Positions 51,710 through 62,200 of a DNA stretch of 64,000 bases are shown here, piece after piece. Under the pieces are notes generated by a model, which did no database searches, had not been told where the DNA came from, and saw only the letters and a list, made by a program, of their open reading frames with translations. The DNA is taken from positions 1 through 64,000 of the forward strand of contig JAOZFT010000032.1 of assembly GCA_027492035.1 (NCBI GenBank), written 5' to 3'. This DNA is from Thermoproteota archaeon (lineage in GTDB: Archaea; Korarchaeota; JAOZGF01; JAOZFZ01). A program made the translations under genes and the position numbers. Position 1 is the stretch's first letter. Every line of letters begins with the position of its first letter.

Positions 51710-53410
51710 ATGAAATATTCCCTAGTTTTAACAATTTACTTGCCTTTACTCTTGATTTTTCTGTTTTCTTTCACTTCTAACATCCGCTGCTTAAACTCCT
51801 ATGACCTTAACCCTCAGAACCCTTTAGAAGCTAAGAGTGACAAATGTTTCTCTTTAACTCTCCCACTTCAAGGTTCACGGTTTCAGAAGGGGACAAGTCT
51901 AAACCATAACCTATCAAGTAACTTAACTCCCCAAATCCAGTTAGAAGTTTTACCTCATTACCAAACAGCCAGATTTAAGAGTTTTGTGTCTTATCTCCTC
52001 CTTATTAAAGTAATTAATGTGACCAAAAATGTAACTATACATCTTAAAGTAAGTGGTTTACCTTTTGAAATGAATCCCACCTTTGGAGAAACACGTTACT
52101 TGTCAAAGAATTCTGCAACTGTTGAATTGTTGCTCTACTCAGGTAAAAAGGAAGGAGTTTACTCCTTCAACGTTACGGCTTCAGCTCCTAACACAAGTAA
52201 GGGCTTCTGTAATGTTCAATTGCGGGTAGTTAATATAGAAAAAGACTTTTCTCTTCCCCTAAATAGATACAATGCTAAGGTAGTGCCTGGAGGCAATCTC
52301 ATCTTTTCAGTTTATATAAATCCTATAAATGGATATAATAGACTTGTCGCTTTAAGCTGTCCAAATTTACCTGAAGGGTTTAAAATAAAATTCACGCCTT
52401 CAAAGGCGTATCCGTCTTACAATGTCCAAATTAATTTATCAATACCCGAAAATGTTAAGCCTCAGGAAAAGATTTTTGTTATAGAGGGTGAAGACAACCA
52501 AGGGTTGCATCATGCCTCAATTTTCAGGTTAGGAATTCTTGAACCTGGTTCAATAGATTTCAAACTGAAAATCAAACCAGAGAAAGGAAGTGTTCTCCAA
52601 GGTGGGAAAATATATTTTAAAGTCGAAGTAATCAATTTGACACAGGAAAAAGATAAAGTTTTTCTTTTTGTTAAAGGCATCCCAAACGACACCTTGTACG
52701 GGTTTGGGGAAGATGAACTTGAACCTCCGGGTGAATCAGATCTTGTTATTCAAGCAGGAAACATAACAGGTACTTACCTTTTCACAGTCTATGGTGTGGG
52801 GGGAGGTTTAAAAAGAATAACTCATGCAACCCTTACAATCAAAAAGAAAGAATGCTTTATAGCTACAGCCACTTTTAATTCAGAAGTTTCAGATGAAGTC
52901 AATACTTTAAGAAAATTCAGAGACAGCCTGATACTTAAAACCTACACTGGAACCCTGTTTTACAAAGTGTTTGATGAAATTTATTACGCATTCAGTCCAC
53001 AAATAGCTGAACAGGAGAAGGTTAATCCCTCTCTCCAACTCTTTTTCAAATTCACACTTTATCCATTAATCTACACCCTGAAACTAGCAACTTTTGTCTC
53101 TGAACCACTTTCTTACATAAACTTGGAAGCAGCCGCCTTAACAGCGGGGGCAATAGCCTCTTTTTTGCTAGGCTTCATTTATATAAGCCCCCTTATCTTC
53201 ATCGTTTCTAAAATGGTTGGGGGAAAAGTTAAGTTCTGGGAAGAAATAAAAGTCTTTTTACTCCTTTTCTTAATCTCTTCTATGTCAATAATGGTAGGGG
53301 TTATCTTTAGGGAAAACAATTTAACAACATTCTTCATCTTCAGTTACATCATGTCCTTCCTTTACTTAGGTACCGTATCTGCTCTAAACTTTCTAAATAA
53401 GTTCTTTTAA
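51710..53410 (+). CDS. Cell-surface protein with Ig-like/NEW3 domains and C-terminal CFIATAT module
   Basis: 566 residues. It has an N-terminal hydrophobic signal or anchor (LTIYLPLLLIFLFSF) and about 350 residues of beta-rich Ig-like repeats with many N-glycosylation sequons. Then comes CFIATATFNSEVSDEVNTLRKF followed by a YYAFSP segment and three or four membrane helices at the C-terminus. The same C-terminal module occurs in the 1061-residue protein at 59.3-62.5 kb. The protein should sit in the membrane with the repeats outside. The function of the CFIATAT module is not established, and its conserved Cys may carry a modification. It is a single gene with its own leader. Confidence 0.7.
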   Translation: MKYSLVLTIYLPLLLIFLFSFTSNIRCLNSYDLNPQNPLEAKSDKCFSLTLPLQGSRFQKGTSLNHNLSSNLTPQIQLEVLPHYQTARFKSFVSYLLLIKVINVTKNVTIHLKVSGLPFEMNPTFGETRYLSKNSATVELLLYSGKKEGVYSFNVTASAPNTSKGFCNVQLRVVNIEKDFSLPLNRYNAKVVPGGNLIFSVYINPINGYNRLVALSCPNLPEGFKIKFTPSKAYPSYNVQINLSIPENVKPQEKIFVIEGEDNQGLHHASIFRLGILEPGSIDFKLKIKPEKGSVLQGGKIYFKVEVINLTQEKDKVFLFVKGIPNDTLYGFGEDELEPPGESDLVIQAGNITGTYLFTVYGVGGGLKRITHATLTIKKKECFIATATFNSEVSDEVNTLRKFRDSLILKTYTGTLFYKVFDEIYYAFSPQIAEQEKVNPSLQLFFKFTLYPLIYTLKLATFVSEPLSYINLEAAALTAGAIASFLLGFIYISPLIFIVSKMVGGKVKFWEEIKVFLLLFLISSMSIMVGVIFRENNLTTFFIFSYIMSFLYLGTVSALNFLNKFF

Positions 53411-53486
53411 CTAGCCATTTTAAAATAAAGGTTCTCTTAATGGTTAAAAGGAAATTATGCAAGAAGTTAAATAGGAGGGCCTAAGA

Positions 53487-54413
53487 TTGATTCACTCTCT
53501 CAGAAATGGAACGTTGAAACTTATTGAATTAAGGCCAGAAATCCCTGGCTTCAAAAAATTTATAGGTTCATGGGTTTGGACTGAGGAAAAGGAAAAGTTT
53601 TTAGTGGATGTAGGGCCCAGTTCAACAGTTCCTCTCCTTCTTGAGTCATTAAAGAAATTAAAAATTAACAAACTGGATTATGTTTTTCTCACCCACATTC
53701 ATATAGATCATGCTGGAGGCTTGGGAGAATTTGTTAAACACTTCCCTGAAACAAAAATCTTCTGTTATGAAAAAGCAGTTAAACACTTACTGAAACCTTC
53801 AAAGCTATGGGAGGCCAGCAAAAAAGTTTTGGGGGATTTAGCAATCAAATACGGGGAAATACTCCCTGTTCCTAAAGAAAACTTTATTAAAAGGGAAGAA
53901 ATTGAAATAGAAGGGTTCAAAGTAATTAATACACCAGGCCACTCTTCCCATCATGTAAGTTTCCTTTACAAAAATTATCTTTTTGTTGGAGAGGCAGCTG
54001 GAGTTTTTCAATCACTAAACAATGAATTTTACCTAAGACCTGTTACACCTCCGAAATTCTTTTTCGAAACATACCTGAACAGTTTAGAAAAACTTTTAAA
54101 CTTAGTAAGTACAGAAAAAATCTGTTATGGTCATTTCGGAATCTATGTAAATGCGAAAAAAATGCTAAGAACCCATAAAAAACAACTTCTACTTTGGGGA
54201 AAGGTTATAAAAGAAGAAATTGAAACCGCTACTGAAACGAATTCAGAAGATGTAATAGATAAATGCCTCAGAATCTTGCTGGAAAAAGATCAACTGTTGA
54301 AACTGGATAAATTAGAAAAAGATATCCAGCAAAGAGAAAAAGAATTCCTTAGAAACAGTATAAAAGGATATTTAAGGTATTTCAAGCAAAGAAAAAGACT
54401 AACAAACCTGTAA
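53487..54413 (+). CDS. Metallo-beta-lactamase fold hydrolase
   Basis: 308 residues. The start is TTG 53487, seven bases after GGAGGG. The zinc motif THIHIDHAGGLGEF (HxHxDH), then a downstream GHSSHHVSFLY and GEAAGVFQ supply the remaining metal ligands, and YGHFG near residue 215 the last His. The C-terminal 80 residues are a charged helical tail not part of the MBL core. It could be a glyoxalase II-type or a thioesterase/lactonase enzyme; the substrate is not clear. It convergently faces moaD. Confidence 0.85.
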   Translation: MIHSLRNGTLKLIELRPEIPGFKKFIGSWVWTEEKEKFLVDVGPSSTVPLLLESLKKLKINKLDYVFLTHIHIDHAGGLGEFVKHFPETKIFCYEKAVKHLLKPSKLWEASKKVLGDLAIKYGEILPVPKENFIKREEIEIEGFKVINTPGHSSHHVSFLYKNYLFVGEAAGVFQSLNNEFYLRPVTPPKFFFETYLNSLEKLLNLVSTEKICYGHFGIYVNAKKMLRTHKKQLLLWGKVIKEEIETATETNSEDVIDKCLRILLEKDQLLKLDKLEKDIQQREKEFLRNSIKGYLRYFKQRKRLTNL

Positions 54414-54478
54414 CTCTCTTCCCTGTACCCTTTCACTCTCAACAATCCCTACTGAAAAACTTCTCCAAAGATTTTTGT

Positions 54479-54778
54479 TCAACCACCACCTACAGTCTCC
54501 ATTATAGTTATCATGTCTCCTGTCACCAAATCCCCCTCTGCCAATGGAGTATCCAAACCCTTAAGTAATTTAACGCTGTGCCCATTAACTAATATTATAA
54601 GTTGGCTTCTCACTGTGGGAGAATCTTGCTCCTTCACTAAGTCAGCAAACTTTGGCCCCAGCTTCTGGTTTAAAACATTCAATAATTCACGTACCGTTTT
54701 AGGTGGAGGATCGATCTCTAACTCCGAAACCCCTGCAGCTTCCCTTAATGTAGAGTAAAACTTAACTTTCACACCCAC
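54479..54778 (-). CDS. moaD: MoaD/ThiS-type ubiquitin-like sulfur carrier
   Basis: 99 residues. A beta-grasp protein opening VKVKFYSTLREAAGVSELEI with RELLNVLNQKLG, QLIILVNGHSV and a C-terminus METVGGG. The final Gly-Gly is the site of thiocarboxylation (here three Gly). MoaD supplies sulfur for the molybdopterin dithiolene, which the three-subunit Mo-hydroxylase in this window would need. Archaeal homologues (SAMPs) can also modify proteins. The start is GTG 54778 or 54772. Confidence 0.87.
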   Translation of the reverse strand: MGVKVKFYSTLREAAGVSELEIDPPPKTVRELLNVLNQKLGPKFADLVKEQDSPTVRSQLIILVNGHSVKLLKGLDTPLAEGDLVTGDMITIMETVGGG

Positions 54779-54895
54779 AAATCAACCCCTCAAAAACTTT
54801 CCCTTAAGTTTCCTGAAAGTATTGTGTTCTAAGTTTAATTCAAAAACCATTATGTTGAAAAATTAAAACCCTCTTTTCCAACTTGGGAAAAACAA

Positions 54896-54908
54896 AATAT
54901 ATAAAAAT
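54896..54908 (+). promoter_or_regulatory. TATA-like element upstream of acyl-CoA dehydrogenase
   Basis: AATATATAAAAAT is a strong archaeal TATA match. Initiation is expected near 54930, about 55 bases before the ATG. Confidence 0.5.
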
Positions 54909-54986
54909 TTTGGCGAGAATTCATTCTTTTCATAGATACCTCTCCTCTATGGCCTTTTTCTGTAGAAAGCTGTAAAGGGGTTTAAA

Positions 54987-56141
54987 ATGGAGTTTAAGTT
55001 AAAACCTGAACATGAATTAATGAAGAAAATGCTTCGAGAATTTGTAGATAATGAAGTTATTCCCGTAGCTGGAGAAATAGATGAAAAAGAGAAGTTTCCC
55101 TGGGAGCTAATTAAAAAAATGAGTAAATTAGGCTTAATGGGTTTAACAATACCCGAAAAATATGGGGGAGCAAACCTGGACTCCATAGGAGTCGTTATTG
55201 TGGCGGAAGAAATAGCCAGAGGATCAGGTTCACTAGCTTTAATTTTAGACGCCCATGATTGTTTAGCCTTGGAACACATTTACAAATTCGCAAACGAAAA
55301 ACAAATTGAAAAATATGTACCTCCCTTGACTAAAGGCGAAAAAATAGGTGCATGGGCTTTAACAGAGCCTGGTGCAGGTTCAGACGTTAAATCCATGCAA
55401 ACATTCGCTAAACAAGAAAATGGTAAATGGGTTCTCAACGGAACAAAAATCTTTATCACTAACGGCCCTGTGGCAGACGTTATAGTTACAATGGCTAAGA
55501 CAAAAGATGAAAAAGGGAAAATCGGGATAAGTGCCTTCATTGTTGAGAAAAACTTTAAAGGATTTAAGGTGGGGCAGAAATTCAGGAAACTAGGTCTAAA
55601 AGCTTCTCCAATAGGTGAACTCGTCTTTGAAAACTGTGAAGTGCCAAAAGAAAATTTGATAGGCAATGTAAATGAGGGCTTTAACCAACTACTTCACGTC
55701 TTAAACAACGGAAGAATCTACATCTCGGGGATGGCTATAGGATTAGCAGTTGCAGCTTTTGAAGAAGCAATGAAGTATTCACTTGAAAGGAAGCAGTTCA
55801 ATAAATTAATTTCAGAGTTTCAGGGGATTCAGTTCCCCTTAGCGGAAATATATACAGAAATAGAGGCAGCTAGGCTGCTGGCCTATAAAGCAGCTTGCTT
55901 AAAAGATAAAGGGGAAAAGTATGTTAAAGAGGCTGCAATGGCCAAATTATTCTCTTCACAAGTGGCTATGAAGGCAACGGTAAAAGCTGTTCAAATTCAT
56001 GGAGGATATGGTTACACAAAGGATTATCCGGTAGAAAGATTCCTCAGAGACGCTAAACTAACAGAAATAGGGGAAGGGACAAGTGAAATTCAAAAAATAG
56101 TCATATTTAAACAGCTTCTGAAGGAATATGGGAAAGCATAG
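54987..56141 (+). CDS. Acyl-CoA dehydrogenase
   Basis: 384 residues, the normal size. WALTEPGAGSD, NGTKIFITNGPVAD, QIHGGYGYTKDYPVERFLRDA and the final IGEGTSEIQK with the catalytic-base Glu in the short/medium-chain position are all present. It oxidises an acyl-CoA to the 2-enoyl-CoA, passing electrons normally to ETF. No etfAB is in the window. Given the mutase island, butyryl- or isobutyryl-CoA would be a fitting substrate (inference). It ends only 7 bp from the convergent ogt gene. Confidence 0.94.
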   Translation: MEFKLKPEHELMKKMLREFVDNEVIPVAGEIDEKEKFPWELIKKMSKLGLMGLTIPEKYGGANLDSIGVVIVAEEIARGSGSLALILDAHDCLALEHIYKFANEKQIEKYVPPLTKGEKIGAWALTEPGAGSDVKSMQTFAKQENGKWVLNGTKIFITNGPVADVIVTMAKTKDEKGKIGISAFIVEKNFKGFKVGQKFRKLGLKASPIGELVFENCEVPKENLIGNVNEGFNQLLHVLNNGRIYISGMAIGLAVAAFEEAMKYSLERKQFNKLISEFQGIQFPLAEIYTEIEAARLLAYKAACLKDKGEKYVKEAAMAKLFSSQVAMKATVKAVQIHGGYGYTKDYPVERFLRDAKLTEIGEGTSEIQKIVIFKQLLKEYGKA

Positions 56142-56148
56142 TCACAGG

Positions 56149-56667
56149 TCAAAACAGCACCCTTCCTTCCTTTATCCTCACCCCCTCAAGTTTAAGAAGC
56201 TCCTTTTTTATTTCTATTCCACTCCCGAATCCACCTACTTCACCATTGCTCTTAATTACTCGATGGCAAGGTATTATTATGAGGATAGGATTCTTGTCTA
56301 AAGCATTGCCAACTGCCCTGTATGCTTTAGGCTTTCCTATCCTTTCAGCTACCCATTTATATGTTTTTACTTCACCATATTCAATTTTCCTTGTTGTTTC
56401 CCAAACCATCCTCTCAAATTTTGAACCTGTAAGAAAACAGGTTTCTGTGTTTCTAAAAACTGTTTTTGTTTTCTTGAAGTATTTGTCAAGTTCTCCTACT
56501 ACCTCCTCACCTCCCCTTTTCTGATAAATCTCTATTTCCCCCTGTAACTTTTTGATTTGGTTTAAAAAGGAGCTTTCCTCCAGAACTAAGCCGCAAACCC
56601 TTTTTCTGTAGAAGAATATTGTCAACGAACCTATTGGTGAATCATACCCTTTTTTATAAATCTTCAT
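56149..56667 (-). CDS. ogt: Methylated-DNA-protein cysteine methyltransferase (Ogt)
   Basis: 172 residues from ATG 56667, which follows AAGGGGGGATT. The longer start at 56730 adds 21 residues. The active-site IIPCHRVI is present with GGFGSGIEIKKELLKLEGV after it and the TTRKIEYGEVKTYKWVAERIG DNA-binding wing before it. It removes O6-alkyl groups from guanine by transfer to its own Cys. It stands alone. The call is firm. Confidence 0.95.
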   Translation of the reverse strand: MKIYKKGYDSPIGSLTIFFYRKRVCGLVLEESSFLNQIKKLQGEIEIYQKRGGEEVVGELDKYFKKTKTVFRNTETCFLTGSKFERMVWETTRKIEYGEVKTYKWVAERIGKPKAYRAVGNALDKNPILIIIPCHRVIKSNGEVGGFGSGIEIKKELLKLEGVRIKEGRVLF

Positions 56668-56776
56668 AATCCCCCCCTTTTTTAAAAAGGGTTTTATTCC
56701 TTTAATTCCTCCCAATTTCTCTAAAGTCAAAATTTCATTAAAGGTTTCCCCCTAAAATTTTTTTAGGTGTGTCTGT

Positions 56777-57478
56777 TTGAAATTTTTTTTTGGAGGGATT
56801 AAGAGGAAAGAGCTTCTTGAAAGCCTAATCATTATTTTATTCCTTGTAATTGTTAGTTTCCTTTTTCTGATTTATTATTCACAAATAAAGTGGTTACTGC
56901 TTAATCTACCTCCTAACTTAATATGGCTCAGTTCTTTCCTTCTCGGCTTCATTGGAGCAGCGAGCATAATCATTCCAATTCCCTACACTGCACTCTTTCT
57001 TCTCCTTTCAGCTAACTTCCCTGAACTTGACATTTTAAGCCTATCTATCTTCAGCGGCATCGGTTCAGGATTCGGAGAATTAACAGGTTGGATTCTCGGT
57101 TACTACTTAACCAATCCTTTAACAGGCAAATACAAAAAAAGAATTGAAACTTTTGAAAAGTTTCTGGAGAACACTAGTGAGTGGCTTCTCTTAACATTCG
57201 TTTTTCTTTTCGCCTTCACGCCTCTTCCGGATGACTTGATTTTTATAGCTTTGGGGATGCTTAGGTATAGTTTATGGAAGGCTGTTCTCAGCTGTACAAC
57301 CGGAAAAATCCTCATGTTTCTTACAATAGGGTGGTTTGGAAAACTTTTAGGCTTAAGTGTAGGAAAGGTCTCTGAACAGTTAGTAATGGCGGTAACTCTT
57401 GTTCTTGTCATTCTTCTTTTTTTAATTCTTGTAGTTATTGATTGGGAAAGAATTTTAAGCGAGAAACTGGAAAAATAA
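56777..57478 (+). CDS. VTT/DedA-like membrane protein
   Basis: 233 residues with five or six membrane helices. The IIPIPYTALFLLLSANFP re-entrant loop, SGIGSGFGELTGWILGYYL and FAFTPLPDDLIFIALGMLRY correspond to the VTT (SNARE-associated/DedA) family pattern with its Pro-containing half-helices and the Asp pair. DedA relatives move lipid carriers across the membrane. The start is TTG 56777, seven bases after AGGTG. It has no obvious functional link with its neighbours. Confidence 0.75.
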   Translation: MKFFFGGIKRKELLESLIIILFLVIVSFLFLIYYSQIKWLLLNLPPNLIWLSSFLLGFIGAASIIIPIPYTALFLLLSANFPELDILSLSIFSGIGSGFGELTGWILGYYLTNPLTGKYKKRIETFEKFLENTSEWLLLTFVFLFAFTPLPDDLIFIALGMLRYSLWKAVLSCTTGKILMFLTIGWFGKLLGLSVGKVSEQLVMAVTLVLVILLFLILVVIDWERILSEKLEK

Positions 57479-57589
57479 ATCCAATGTTTTTAGAACTTTC
57501 GTTTAAAGGGAGGGAAATTTATTATTTGCTTGTTAAGGGAGTTTCTCTTCCTAAAGAGAGAGGTAAGGATCCAAAAAATAATTGAGAAA

Positions 57590-57682
57590 ATGGGGAAAGG
57601 AAAAGTTAAATACGTTAAACTTGTCTTTACGGACATAAACAGCTTAGTTAAGGGTGTACTTGCTCCCTTCAGCTACTCTTAG
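57590..57682 (+). pseudogene. Probable glutamine synthetase N-terminal remnant
   Basis: A 30-codon frame reads KVKYVKLVFTDINSLVKGV, very close to the N-terminal beta-grasp strand of type I glutamine synthetases (VkFVrlqFTDixGxlKgV). The reading frame can be followed upstream a little (IQKIIEKM) but without a start codon. A stop follows after SYS, and nothing beyond 57682 continues the enzyme. A true glnA is about 440 codons long, so this is either a decayed copy or a chance match. I favour a remnant because the motif spacing is exact. Confidence 0.45.
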
Positions 57683-58110
57683 TCAGGCTTTAACTTTTTT
57701 GGAATACATCTGAAAAAGGCTTTTTCCTTACTTTTTCAAGTAATTTCTTCCCGGTGCCTCTGAAAGAGTTCAGGCTTTTTCTTTTCCTTAAATAATTGAT
57801 CGTACCTCAATTTATGCCTAATTGAACTGCAAATGTAGACTTCTGGGTTAATTCTCTATTTCTCAGCTCCCCGTTATCTATATCCCTTAATGTAACCCAA
57901 CCTTTACTTGTGAGGAGCTTTTAAAAAAAGGAGGTAGTGGGAATCTTCTCCTCCCATAGATTTCTAGTAACATATACTTTTCATGCTTAGTTTGAAGGGA
58001 GGGATAACTTAACATAAAACACATTTTTCCTGGTTAGAGAGGCGTTGCACCCCAAAGAATTCAGACTCTTTATTTTTTGGTATTTCTGCAACTGAAAGGG
58101 ATCCTTGGTG
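57683..58110. other. Gene-poor stretch
   Basis: About 430 bp with no convincing ORF on either strand. A 34-codon open stretch on the minus strand (ending near 57812) is not recognisable. A GGAGGT...CTCCTCC inverted repeat lies around 57930-57956. The stretch may be decaying sequence that once belonged with the adjoining glutamine-synthetase-like remnant. Confidence 0.3.
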
Positions 58111-59082
58111 TTAATGGATGTATTGTTGAAGTGTTCTAAGTCTTTTCACTATGTTGGGATGCGTAGAAAACATTTCTGACACTTTATCCAGCCAAGTCAA
58201 TTTCCTACTGGCTATCTCTTCCACTGCTCCCCATTCTCTCCTCAAGTTTGAAGCTTTAATATATGCTGAATCCTTTATTGATGTGTCAGGGTCCGTTATG
58301 AACAGAGTTTTAAATGCATGCACTCCTCCTTTGTTTCTTGAGTAACTTTTCAAATTGCTCGTTGTGTTAACTATTTTAGCTAAGGCTGTTGAAAGCTTCT
58401 CTGCTCCATTATGAACTACCTGTACACTGTGACGGTCTGCATAGTATTCCCTCAACCTGCTGAAGTAAAGGACAAACAACGTAAGTATCCAATAGAAAAC
58501 GTAGGAGACTGCACCTATAGCCATTGTTAACGCTCCTGCCTCTTCCCCCTCTCTTGAATCCGAAAACATGCTTGAATAAAGCAGGGTCATACCTATATAA
58601 TAGAATATGGAGGGCAGGACTGAAACAAACATCATAGTTTGTGCATCTCTATGGGTCAAATGCCCAATTTCATGGCCTAGGACAGCTTCTACCTCGTCCA
58701 TGTTGAGGGTTTGTAGGAGCCCTCTCGTTACAGCCACTCTATAACCCGTTAGTGGTGAGCCATAAGCGAAAGCATTTGGGATATTTGTTTCAGCTATCAT
58801 TAGTTTGGGAGTTTTTATTCCGCTTTTATGACTTAGGTCTTTCACTACTTCATGAAGTTCAGGGGCTTCGTTGTAACTTAATGGTTTAACGCGGTAAACT
58901 AAATCTACTATATAGGGAGCTATTAACCACTGGATGAAGTTGAAAATTATTACGAACCCGAGTAGGAAGTAGAGATTTGTTACCCCAAGTAAATTCATCA
59001 GGAACACTCCGAAAAGTGTTGATAACCCAATTATTAAGGCCAATGTCGTAAACATTGAAATTTTCAGTTTCCATATCTTCAT
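58111..59082 (-). CDS. htpX: HtpX-like M48 zinc metalloprotease
   Basis: 323 residues. It has two N-terminal membrane helices, the zinc site VLGHEIGHLTHRD (HExxH) and two more helices. REYYADRHSV supplies the third zinc ligand (Glu), and the STHPNIVKRLRTLQ C-terminus is typical of HtpX. It is a membrane protein quality-control protease with its active site in the cytoplasm. GGTGG precedes the ATG by a few bases. Length and motif order match the family. Confidence 0.95.
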   Translation of the reverse strand: MKIWKLKISMFTTLALIIGLSTLFGVFLMNLLGVTNLYFLLGFVIIFNFIQWLIAPYIVDLVYRVKPLSYNEAPELHEVVKDLSHKSGIKTPKLMIAETNIPNAFAYGSPLTGYRVAVTRGLLQTLNMDEVEAVLGHEIGHLTHRDAQTMMFVSVLPSIFYYIGMTLLYSSMFSDSREGEEAGALTMAIGAVSYVFYWILTLFVLYFSRLREYYADRHSVQVVHNGAEKLSTALAKIVNTTSNLKSYSRNKGGVHAFKTLFITDPDTSIKDSAYIKASNLRREWGAVEEIASRKLTWLDKVSEMFSTHPNIVKRLRTLQQYIH

Positions 59083-59268
59083 TTTACCACCTTCCTAACC
59101 TTCTCTCACTTACCTTTAAAGTGAACTTAAAGTGAAAAATAGGTTTTAAATTTTTCCCTTATTTTCTTTCTTCCTTACCTCCTCCCATAACCTCTTTTCC
59201 TCCTTTAAAACCGCCCCTTTGTTTTGAATTTCTTTGGGAAGAAACTGGAAAAGTGCGTAGGTCAGTGT

Positions 59269-62200
59269 TTAAGCCTTCTCCTCCACTGGAAAAACTGTTT
59301 TGTTGGGGCCTTGCCTAAGAAATAACTTTAGAATATGAGGTGTAGTTAAAGCTGTGAAAGCGATGAAAGAAATAATTAGGAGAGTGGCTGAGATCATTGC
59401 TAGGGTGCTGTTATGCAAAATCTCGCTCATTGTTAAAAGTAACAATGGAGTTACTGTAAGCAAAGTTTTATTTAAGAGTTTCTTTTTATTTTTTAATTGA
59501 ATTTTCTCTCTTTCGCTTCTACATTCCTCAGCTCCTTTCCTTTCCTTCCATTCCTTATGAATACTCAGTGGTAAACCTAAGTAGGTGAAACCTAGTAACA
59601 TACTTACAATTAATCCTGCCGTTATGGACCCAATTTCTTTGTTTATTTTGAAGATTGGAAGTGTCAGGGTTGCTGCTGCATGTAGGGAGCCTATTAATGG
59701 GTAGAGGATTGTTTTAAATATTGGTTTGGTTTGTGGGTGTTTGTAAATGAAATCTGCAACGTACGGACTGAATGAATAATAGAAAAGGTTAAACGCTCTA
59801 TAGAAATTCTTTCCAATGAAGGAAGAAAGAATGAAACGGTTCCTGAATTTCCTTAGGAAAATAACTTCTGGAGATAATTCTGAACCGTAAGTGGCTGTTG
59901 CTATGAAACATTTCCTTTTTTCGACCATTAACTTGATTGTTTTCTTATGTGTAACACCTCCTCCTGAAGCTTTAATACTCACCAAGAAATATCCTGTAGT
60001 GGTTCCTGTTTTGATTGTTAGGTTAGCTGTTTCTCCTGTTTTTAAGTTCTTAGGTATCAATTTATAACTAGCATCTTCAGGTAAACCTGTAATCTCCAGT
60101 TTTATCGTTTGAGGCTGCCCCTTAACAAGAGAAACTTTAACTGTTATGTATGTTTTCTCTCCCTCCTCGATTTTCACTTCCTCAGGTTCAACTCTTAATT
60201 TAAAGTCAAAACCTGTGGAAGGGTGCTTCTTTTTTTCAGTGACATGTAAAGTCAAGGTGCAGCTGTGTATTTTGTTATCTGTCCCTGTTGCCTTCACCAT
60301 TAACTTGTAAGTTCCCGACGGACATGAATCGGACACTGTAATTTTCATTTCGGAGTTGAAATTAGGCTTAGCCTGGGAAGGGTTAAACTTTACCCCTATA
60401 TTCACTGGCGGAGTTGAACAACTCAATGTCACGTTATTGCTGTAACCTGATGTAGAAGTAACTGAAACAGCTAATGTTAATGATTCCCCTGGCACTATTT
60501 CGATGTCTTTTTTATTTAACGCTATATTGAAGTCTCTAACTGGTTTTTCCTGAATTATTAACACGGCAGGTGCGCTGCGGATTAAATCTCCACTTGAAAC
60601 ATTAATTGTTAATTCGTAGTTTCCAACAGTGTTCCCTGCTTGAATGTTTACTTTAATTTTTTTGCTTCCACCTGTACCGTTTTCAGGCGGAGATACTTGG
60701 TAATAGGTGTCTGAAGGCAGGTTTAGGACAGTGACTGCTACTGTTTGGATTGTGAACGAACCTGTAGGAGTTAAGGTTAGGGTGTAGCTTGTGTTTCCGC
60801 CTTGGTAAACTACTCTCGTTGGAGGATTAATCAATAACTGGAAACCTGGTGCTTCTCCCCTTATTACTAATGTTTCATTTACAGGATTTGACCATGCTCC
60901 TTTGTTATCTTTCACTTTAAAGGTTATTGTGTGGTTGCCTGGTGATAAGTTAGAAATAGAAAAAATAGCTTGGTTGCTTAGGTGCCCGTCTATGTTTGAG
61001 TCCCAACTGTAGCCTGTAATTGCCCCATCTGGGTCTGAACCATGTCCTGTAAAGGTTACAGTATCACTTACATTTGCTGGGTTAGGGGTTATTGAGTCAA
61101 TAAATGCAACAGGTGGTTGATTAGCTGTACTTACTACTTGAACTGGAACCACAACATATTCAGACCATGCTCCTTCATTATCTTGAACCCTTAAAGTTAT
61201 GTTAAACGTGGCAGGGAGTGAATAAGTATGATTAATTGTTTTTGAAATGTTGTTCCCGATTAAATTGCCTGTAACAAGTGGGGAGCCATCTCCCCAAGCT
61301 ATTTCATATTTTGTGACGTTTCCATCTGGGTCAAACCCTGCGAAACTGAATACGATTTCCTCACTTACATTTACGGGTGCAGTTGGATGCTCTAGAACTA
61401 AGGTGATAGGTGGTTTATTTCCTGAAATTCTTTGGTTGTAAGTATTGCTTGACCAAATCCAGTAATACATTTTTTCGGTGTTAGAGGAGAAATTTAGGTA
61501 GTAAAGTTTGTTGGGGTCACCTGAATCTGTTATTTCTCCAATAGAGGGTACTTCAACAAGTGAATCCTTTACAAAATCAAATAGGTTAGCAACAGTTGCA
61601 GTTGTTAAGGTGGTGTAAAATAAGAAATTGTTTTTTTCGCAAGCGAAAATCCACCCTATTCTCCCTATGGAGGGATTAGCTACTGCTAGCATGAAAGGTT
61701 CTCCCGGTGGAAAAATAATAGAGTTGCTGTTTGGAGCCTTTACACTACCTTGACTGTAAGAGTTACGTGACCAAATAGCGAAGTCAATATTTCCTTGGAG
61801 TGAGTGAATAAAAAGTGTATAAGGGTTTGTGCTGCTTCCTGAATCCTTAACTTCAGCTAGGCTAGTAAGATTTATTAAGATGTCTTGGTTACTGTCGCCA
61901 ATGTTTACAAATTGGGGGGACTCTTTACTTGAAGAAACAAGAATGTTACCGTGTTTAAAACAGAAAATCCATCCAGATTTATTTGAGGAGGGGTTTATAA
62001 GAGTTACAACGAAAAATTTTGAATCAGGGAAGGGCACTTGCACAAAACTTCCAGCTGAAACCGACCCTGAGAAATAAGAACCATAAAACCATACAAAGTA
62101 GTAAAGTGTCGAATTAAAAGCATATATCTCTAAAATAAGGGGCTGTGCCGGATTGCCTGAATCCCTAACTCCACCTAAACCTGAAACATTTATTAAAACC

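Noticed and set aside
57812-57920. Short minus-strand frame in the gene-poor stretch as a transposase remnant
   Set aside because: About 34 codons with no start and no recognisable transposase motif; no inverted repeats or target duplications nearby.
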